64,000 nt of DNA from an uncultured Tenacibaculum sp. (GTDB lineage: Bacteria > Bacteroidota > Bacteroidia > Flavobacteriales > Flavobacteriaceae): NCBI GenBank assembly GCA_947492185.1, contig CANLMR010000001.1:496001-560000 (forward strand), given 5' to 3'. A program made the translations under genes and the position numbers. Positions 58,692 through 64,000 of this stretch are shown here, one piece after another; positions within the stretch are counted from its first letter, which is position 1, and each line of letters opens with the position of its first letter. A model generated the notes under the pieces. It worked only from the letters and a program-made list of their open reading frames with translations, ran no database searches and was not told the origin of the DNA.

Positions 58692-61600
58692 TTGAGAAAA
58701 TATTTTCGTAATAGATTTTTAACAGCACTTGCTATATTAGTAAGTGTTGTTTCATTTGCTCAGAATACAAATAAAAAAGATTCTATTCCTGCAAAAAAAG
58801 ATACCATTATTCCACTAAAGTATAATTTTAACTTTAACCAAAAGGGAAATCTTTTTTTAAACAACCCAACAGATGTCCAAGTTCGATATGATAAGTCTAT
58901 CAATAAATTTGTTATTGTAGAAAAAATAGGTGATTATGTTGTGGGAACACCTATCTATATGACTCCACGTGAGTATGATAAATACAAGCTCAAAAACGAT
59001 TTAAAATCATATTTTAGAGAAAAAGTAGATGCGGCTAATCCTAATAAAAAAGGAAATGATAATAAGCGTAAAAATTTGCTTCCTAAATATTATGTAAACT
59101 CTAAGTTCTTTGAAAATGTTTTTGGAGGAAATGAGGTTGAAGTAATTCCAACTGGACAAATAAGTATAAAATTAGGAGGTATTTATCAAAATACTGAAAA
59201 TCCTCAAATTTCTGTAGAAAACCAAAGTAGCTTTACTTTTGATTTCGATCAACAAATTAGTGCAAGCATTCAAGCTAAAGTAGGAGAACGTTTACGTGTT
59301 ACTGCTAATTACGATACACAATCTACATTTGATTTTCAAAATATAATTAAGGTTGAATATTCACCTACTGAAGATGATATTATTCAAAAGATTGATGCAG
59401 GTAATGTAAACTTACCTATTAAAAACTCTTTAATTAATGGAGCACAAGCTTTATTTGGAGTTAGAGCAGATTTCCAGTTTGGTAAAACGACTATTAGGAC
59501 AGCTTTTTCTCAACAAAATTCACAATCTAAAAATGTGGTTGCCCAAGGTGGTGCGGTAATAGAACCTTTTGAATTAAGAGTTACGGATTATGATAATGAC
59601 AGACACTTCTTTTTATCACAATATTTTAGAGAAAATTATAGTAAAGCTTTAGCAAACTATCCATTAGTTAGTAGCCCAATTAATATTAACCGAATAGAAG
59701 TTTGGATTACAAATAGAAACCAAAATGTAAGAGATTTTAGAAGTATTGTTGCTTTTGCTGATTTAGGAGAATCAGATTTAAACAATATGGTTAGTGCAAA
59801 TCTTTCTACTGGAGTTGCGCAGGAGAATTATGTAGATGTTGTTACTAACCCAATTAATGTTCAGGGAGCACCAATTCCATATAATGCGGTTAATGATATT
59901 AATGATTTATTAACTGTTACAACGGGTGGAATTCGTGAAGTTGGAACGTTAGATTCTTCGGTTCCTACAGAAATGATTCAAGGTCAGGATTACTCATATC
60001 TTCAAAATGCAAGAAAATTACAACCAAACGAATATACATTACACCCACAATTAGGTTTTATTTCATTAAACAGAAGATTAAATGATGGTGAAGTTTTAGC
60101 TGTTTCTTATGAATATACCGTAGTAGGTGCTTCAAATAATGAAACAATTTTTAAAGTAGGAGAATTCTCAAATGACGGTATTAATGCGCCTGCTAATATT
60201 GCAGTAAAATTATTACGTAGTGAAATTTTAACAACCAAGAGAGAAGTTGGAACAAGCAATCCACCAACATTTATTCCTGCTCCAACTTGGAGACTAATGA
60301 TGAAAAACGTGTATGCCTTAGGAGCATATCCACTTCGTCAAGAAGGATTCCGTTTTGAACTATTATATCGTGATGATGAAACTGGAATTTTACAGAATAC
60401 TTTACAAAATGCGCTGCAATTAGATCTCCAAAATAGAACATTAATTAATTTATTTAATATAGATAAATTAGATCAAAGTCAGTTTAAAGTAGATGGTGGA
60501 GATGGTTTCTTTGATTTTGTTGAAGGAATTACTGTGAATTCTGCAAGAGGATTAATTTATTTTCCAGAAGCAGAACCGTTTGGTGTTGATTTAGAATCTA
60601 AAATTACTGATGCTACTGATCAAGATAAATACTTGTTTAAGGATTTATACTTAACCACTAAAATTCAAGCTAAAAACGAATTTCAAAATAAAGATAAATT
60701 TTTCCTTAAAGGATATTTTAAATCAGAAACTAGTAGAGGTATTTCTTTAGGAGCTTTTAATATACCAAGAGGATCAGTGAGAGTTTCTGCTGGAGGAAGA
60801 ACTTTAGTTGAAGGTGTAGATTATGTAGTAGATTACCAATTGGGTAGAGTGCAAATTTTAGATCCAGGTTTGGAAGCGTCTGGAGTACCGATTAATGCAT
60901 CAGTTGAGAATAATACTTTCTTTAACCAGCAACGTAAAACATTTTTAGGAATTGATGTTGAGCATAAAATCAACGAGAATTTTATTTTAGGAGGTACGTT
61001 CTTAAATGTGAGTGAAAGACCAATTACTCCTAAAGTGAATTTTGGAGCTGAACCTATTGATAATATTATGTTAGGTTTTAATTTAGATTTCTCATCTGAA
61101 ATTCCTTATTTCACGAAATTAGCGAATAAGCTACCTTTTGTTGAAACAGATGCGCCTTCTAACATTTCTGTAAGAGCAGACATGGCATATTTATTACCAG
61201 GTTCACCAAGTGGTATTGATGTAAATGGTACGGCAACTTCATATTTAGATGATTTCGAAGCAACGCAAATTCCAATCAATTTAAATGCTCCTCAACAATG
61301 GTTTTTATCAAGTTCACCTTTATCTCAACCATTTGCTGAAGCTACGGACGATCCGAGATATAATTTTAGAAGAGGAAAAGTATCATGGTATAGTATTGAT
61401 CAATTGTTTTATTCAAATAGTAGTAATAGACCATCAAATATTAATGATATTGAATTATCAAGAAATGAGGTGCGTCAAATTAGTTTTTCGGAATTATTCC
61501 CTAATACCGATTTAGATATTACACAATTAAACTTAGTAAGAACATTAGATTTAGCCTATTTCCCTAATGAAAGAGGTCCATATAATTTTAATACAGAAAC

Positions 61601-64000
61601 AACAGAATTAAATGCAGATGGTACTTTTTCAAACCCTAATCAAAACTGGGGAGGAATTATGCGTGCGTTAACTACTACAAATAATTTTGAACAAGCGAAT
61701 GTAGAATATATTCAATTTTGGTTAATGGATCCGTATGAAGGATATTCTATTACAGCAGAAGAAGGTTTACCTTCAGGAGTTGATCCTCAAAATCCATTAA
61801 ATCAAGGAAAGTTATTTATTAACTTAGGAAATATCTCTGAAGATATTTTACGAGATTCTCAAAAACAATTTGAAAATGGATTACCAACCACTCAAAACCC
61901 TGCTCCTCAGGTAGATACTAACATGGGGGTTATTCCAAGAAACCCTTCTATATTGTATGCTTTTAGTGCTGATCCTGACGAAAGAACACAACAAGATATT
62001 GGATTAGATGGACTTTCAGATATACAAGAACGTAGTTTAATTGATAGAATTAATGCTGACCCTAGTTTACCTATAAATATTGATGTTAGTAGATTAAATA
62101 TTGATGATTTAGCAGGAGATAATTTTCAATTTTTTAGAGGAAGCACTCTAGATGCCGCAAATGCTTCAATTCTTTCGCGTTATAAAAACTATAATGGTAC
62201 CGAAGGGAATTCACCAACAACTGATCAGTCTGGAGAAAATTTCCCAACTTCAGGATCAACTTACCCAGATACAGAAGACTTAAACAGAGATCAAACAATG
62301 AATCCTGTTAGTGCTTATTATGAGTATGAAGTCTCATTAAATAAAAATGATTTAGTTAAAGGAACTAATTTTATTGTTGATGTAAAATCTGAACCAATAA
62401 CATTACCTAATGGAGAATCTAGAAGCACTACTTGGTATCAATTTAGAATTCCTGTACGTAATGGGTTTTCACAAGCAGTAGGAGGTATTACCGATTTTAA
62501 TAGTATTCGTTTTATGCGTATGTATTTAACTGAGTTTAACATGCCTGTAGTGATGCGTTTTGCTGAATTAGAATTAGTTCGAGGAGATTGGAGACGTTAT
62601 ACTAAAACACTTGATCCGACAGTGCCAGAGGAGGATTTAGATAATGCCGAACTAAATAATTTTGAAGTAGGAGTAGTAAGTATCGAACAAAATGATGATC
62701 GTTATGAATTACCTCCTGGTATTACAAGAGAACAATTACAAGGTACCAACAGAATTCAACGACAGAATGAACAATCTTCTACAATTACAGTAAATGATTT
62801 GCCTCCTGGTAAAGCCAGAGCAATTTTTAAAAATATTAGTATCGATTTACGTCGTTATAAAGATTTAAGAATGTTCTTACATGCAGAAGACGTTCCAGGA
62901 AAAACGGTTTCGAATGGAGAAATGGTGGCGATTATTCGATTAGGAACTGATTTAAATGAAAACTATTACGAAATAGAAAAACCATTAATATTATCTACTT
63001 CAAGTGCTACATCATTAGATGTATGGCCTGAAGAAAACAACTTAGATATTTCAATGCCAGATTTGGCAAGTTTAAAATTAGATAGAGATGGAGCGAATGT
63101 TTCTGCAGCCGATATTTATTCAGGAACTTCTTCAAACGGATTAACAATTAGAGTTAAAGGAAATCCTACTTTAGCTCAAATAAGAACCGTAATGTTGGGT
63201 GTTAAAAACACTACACTGGCTGATAGAAGTGTTGAGGTTTGGTTTAATGAATTAAGAGCTGTTGGCTTTGATAATAAAGGTGGTTGGGCAGCAGTACTAA
63301 ATGCTGATACTAATTTTGCAGATGTTATTGATTTATCATTAGCGGGTAGAATGTCTACTGTTGGTTTTGGTAATGTTGACCAGCGTGTACAAGAAAGAAG
63401 TTTAGAAGAGCAAAAGCAATATAACGTCTCAACTAATGTTCAGTTAGGGAAAATGATGCCTAAAAAATGGAATATGCAAGTTCCTATGAGCTATAGTTAT
63501 GGAGAGGAGTTTATTGATCCAAAGTTCGATCCACAATACCAAGATGTTATACTTACTGATGCTAAAGAAAGAGGCTCTGATCAGGCAAAAAGAAATGCTG
63601 AAAATGCTCAAGATTATACTAGAAGAAAGAGTATTAGCTTTATAAACGTAAAGAAAAATAGGAACCCTAAAAGTGATAAAAAACCAAAGTTTTATGATGT
63701 TGAAAACTTGGCAGTATCATATTCTTTTAGTGAAGAATTCCATAAAGATTATAACATTGAACGTTTTGTAAATCAAAACCTAATGGCAGGAGTTAATTAT
63801 AACTTTAATTTTAGTCCTTTTGTAATAGAGCCATTTAAAAAATCTGAAAAGTTTAAAGGAAAATACTGGCGTTTTATTAAAGATTTAAACTTTAATCCAG
63901 TTCCTAAAAACTTAGCTATAAATTCAAAAATCAATAGAAATTTTAACCTTCAACAATCAAGAAATTTAATAGAAGGTCTTACGGCTCAACCTGAATTAAT
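58692..64000 (+). CDS. sprA: cell surface protein SprA (T9SS translocon), 3' end outside window, TTG start
   Basis: Frame spot-checked near 58692, 62280 and 63900-64000 and open there: MRKYFRNRFLTALAILVSVVSFAQ..., SAYYEYEVSL; follows maeB-ruvA. Not in ORF track because it runs off the edge. Confidence 0.92.
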   Translation, partial: MRKYFRNRFLTALAILVSVVSFAQNTNKKDSIPAKKDTIIPLKYNFNFNQKGNLFLNNPTDVQVRYDKSINKFVIVEKIGDYVVGTPIYMTPREYDKYKLKNDLKSYFREKVDAANPNKKGNDNKRKNLLPKYYVNSKFFENVFGGNEVEVIPTGQISIKLGGIYQNTENPQISVENQSSFTFDFDQQISASIQAKVGERLRVTANYDTQSTFDFQNIIKVEYSPTEDDIIQKIDAGNVNLPIKNSLINGAQALFGVRADFQFGKTTIRTAFSQQNSQSKNVVAQGGAVIEPFELRVTDYDNDRHFFLSQYFRENYSKALANYPLVSSPININRIEVWITNRNQNVRDFRSIVAFADLGESDLNNMVSANLSTGVAQENYVDVVTNPINVQGAPIPYNAVNDINDLLTVTTGGIREVGTLDSSVPTEMIQGQDYSYLQNARKLQPNEYTLHPQLGFISLNRRLNDGEVLAVSYEYTVVGASNNETIFKVGEFSNDGINAPANIAVKLLRSEILTTKREVGTSNPPTFIPAPTWRLMMKNVYALGAYPLRQEGFRFELLYRDDETGILQNTLQNALQLDLQNRTLINLFNIDKLDQSQFKVDGGDGFFDFVEGITVNSARGLIYFPEAEPFGVDLESKITDATDQDKYLFKDLYLTTKIQAKNEFQNKDKFFLKGYFKSETSRGISLGAFNIPRGSVRVSAGGRTLVEGVDYVVDYQLGRVQILDPGLEASGVPINASVENNTFFNQQRKTFLGIDVEHKINENFILGGTFLNVSERPITPKVNFGAEPIDNIMLGFNLDFSSEIPYFTKLANKLPFVETDAPSNISVRADMAYLLPGSPSGIDVNGTATSYLDDFEATQIPINLNAPQQWFLSSSPLSQPFAEATDDPRYNFRRGKVSWYSIDQLFYSNSSNRPSNINDIELSRNEVRQISFSELFPNTDLDITQLNLVRTLDLAYFPNERGPYNFNTETTELNADGTFSNPNQNWGGIMRALTTTNNFEQANVEYIQFWLMDPYEGYSITAEEGLPSGVDPQNPLNQGKLFINLGNISEDILRDSQKQFENGLPTTQNPAPQVDTNMGVIPRNPSILYAFSADPDERTQQDIGLDGLSDIQERSLIDRINADPSLPINIDVSRLNIDDLAGDNFQFFRGSTLDAANASILSRYKNYNGTEGNSPTTDQSGENFPTSGSTYPDTEDLNRDQTMNPVSAYYEYEVSLNKNDLVKGTNFIVDVKSEPITLPNGESRSTTWYQFRIPVRNGFSQAVGGITDFNSIRFMRMYLTEFNMPVVMRFAELELVRGDWRRYTKTLDPTVPEEDLDNAELNNFEVGVVSIEQNDDRYELPPGITREQLQGTNRIQRQNEQSSTITVNDLPPGKARAIFKNISIDLRRYKDLRMFLHAEDVPGKTVSNGEMVAIIRLGTDLNENYYEIEKPLILSTSSATSLDVWPEENNLDISMPDLASLKLDRDGANVSAADIYSGTSSNGLTIRVKGNPTLAQIRTVMLGVKNTTLADRSVEVWFNELRAVGFDNKGGWAAVLNADTNFADVIDLSLAGRMSTVGFGNVDQRVQERSLEEQKQYNVSTNVQLGKMMPKKWNMQVPMSYSYGEEFIDPKFDPQYQDVILTDAKERGSDQAKRNAENAQDYTRRKSISFINVKKNRNPKSDKKPKFYDVENLAVSYSFSEEFHKDYNIERFVNQNLMAGVNYNFNFSPFVIEPFKKSEKFKGKYWRFIKDLNFNPVPKNLAINSKINRNFNLQQSRNLIEGLTAQPEL

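Noticed and set aside
61285-61515. Plus-strand 76-aa ORF in the sprA region
   Set aside because: Different frame from the continuous sprA reading frame.
1-64000. Defence islands, prophage, integrase, CRISPR, tRNA or rRNA genes
   Set aside because: Looked for on both strands; no supporting motifs or arrays seen.

Overview
The window is a 64 kb, low-GC, gene-dense chromosomal segment with the look of a marine Flavobacteriaceae genome (Tenacibaculum/Polaribacter-like; genus not established). It is mostly core genome: upp-DUF6427-DUF6341-trmB-LysE-ATL-mrp-nfu-FNR-hydroxylase-ferredoxin-ferritin, then hmgA-hppD-kynA, pgi, pgk, trpS, porZ-recO, an AsmA-family gene, queG-maeB-ruvA and sprA. I found no rRNA, tRNA, CRISPR array, prophage or IS element. 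Edge genes are partial: an RHS/YD-repeat-like protein at the left and sprA at the right; sprA is missing from the supplied ORF track. The most interesting unexplained structure is the roughly 450 bp gap between ferritin and hmgA. It contains two 5-nt-loop palindromes, a perfect 6-bp dyad, a Bacteroidetes-like promoter, a possible 19-aa leader peptide (MYWLGLLSHLKFMIKRNPE) and mutually exclusive RNA stems, directly ahead of Tyr/Trp catabolism genes. Other points are a gene split by one in-frame TGA, a family of short intergenic palindromes, a degenerate GTCATTGCGA...TCGTAATGAC repeat, and several start codons only 4-8 nt downstream of -7 boxes (possible leaderless mRNAs). No wholly new defence or mobile system was seen.
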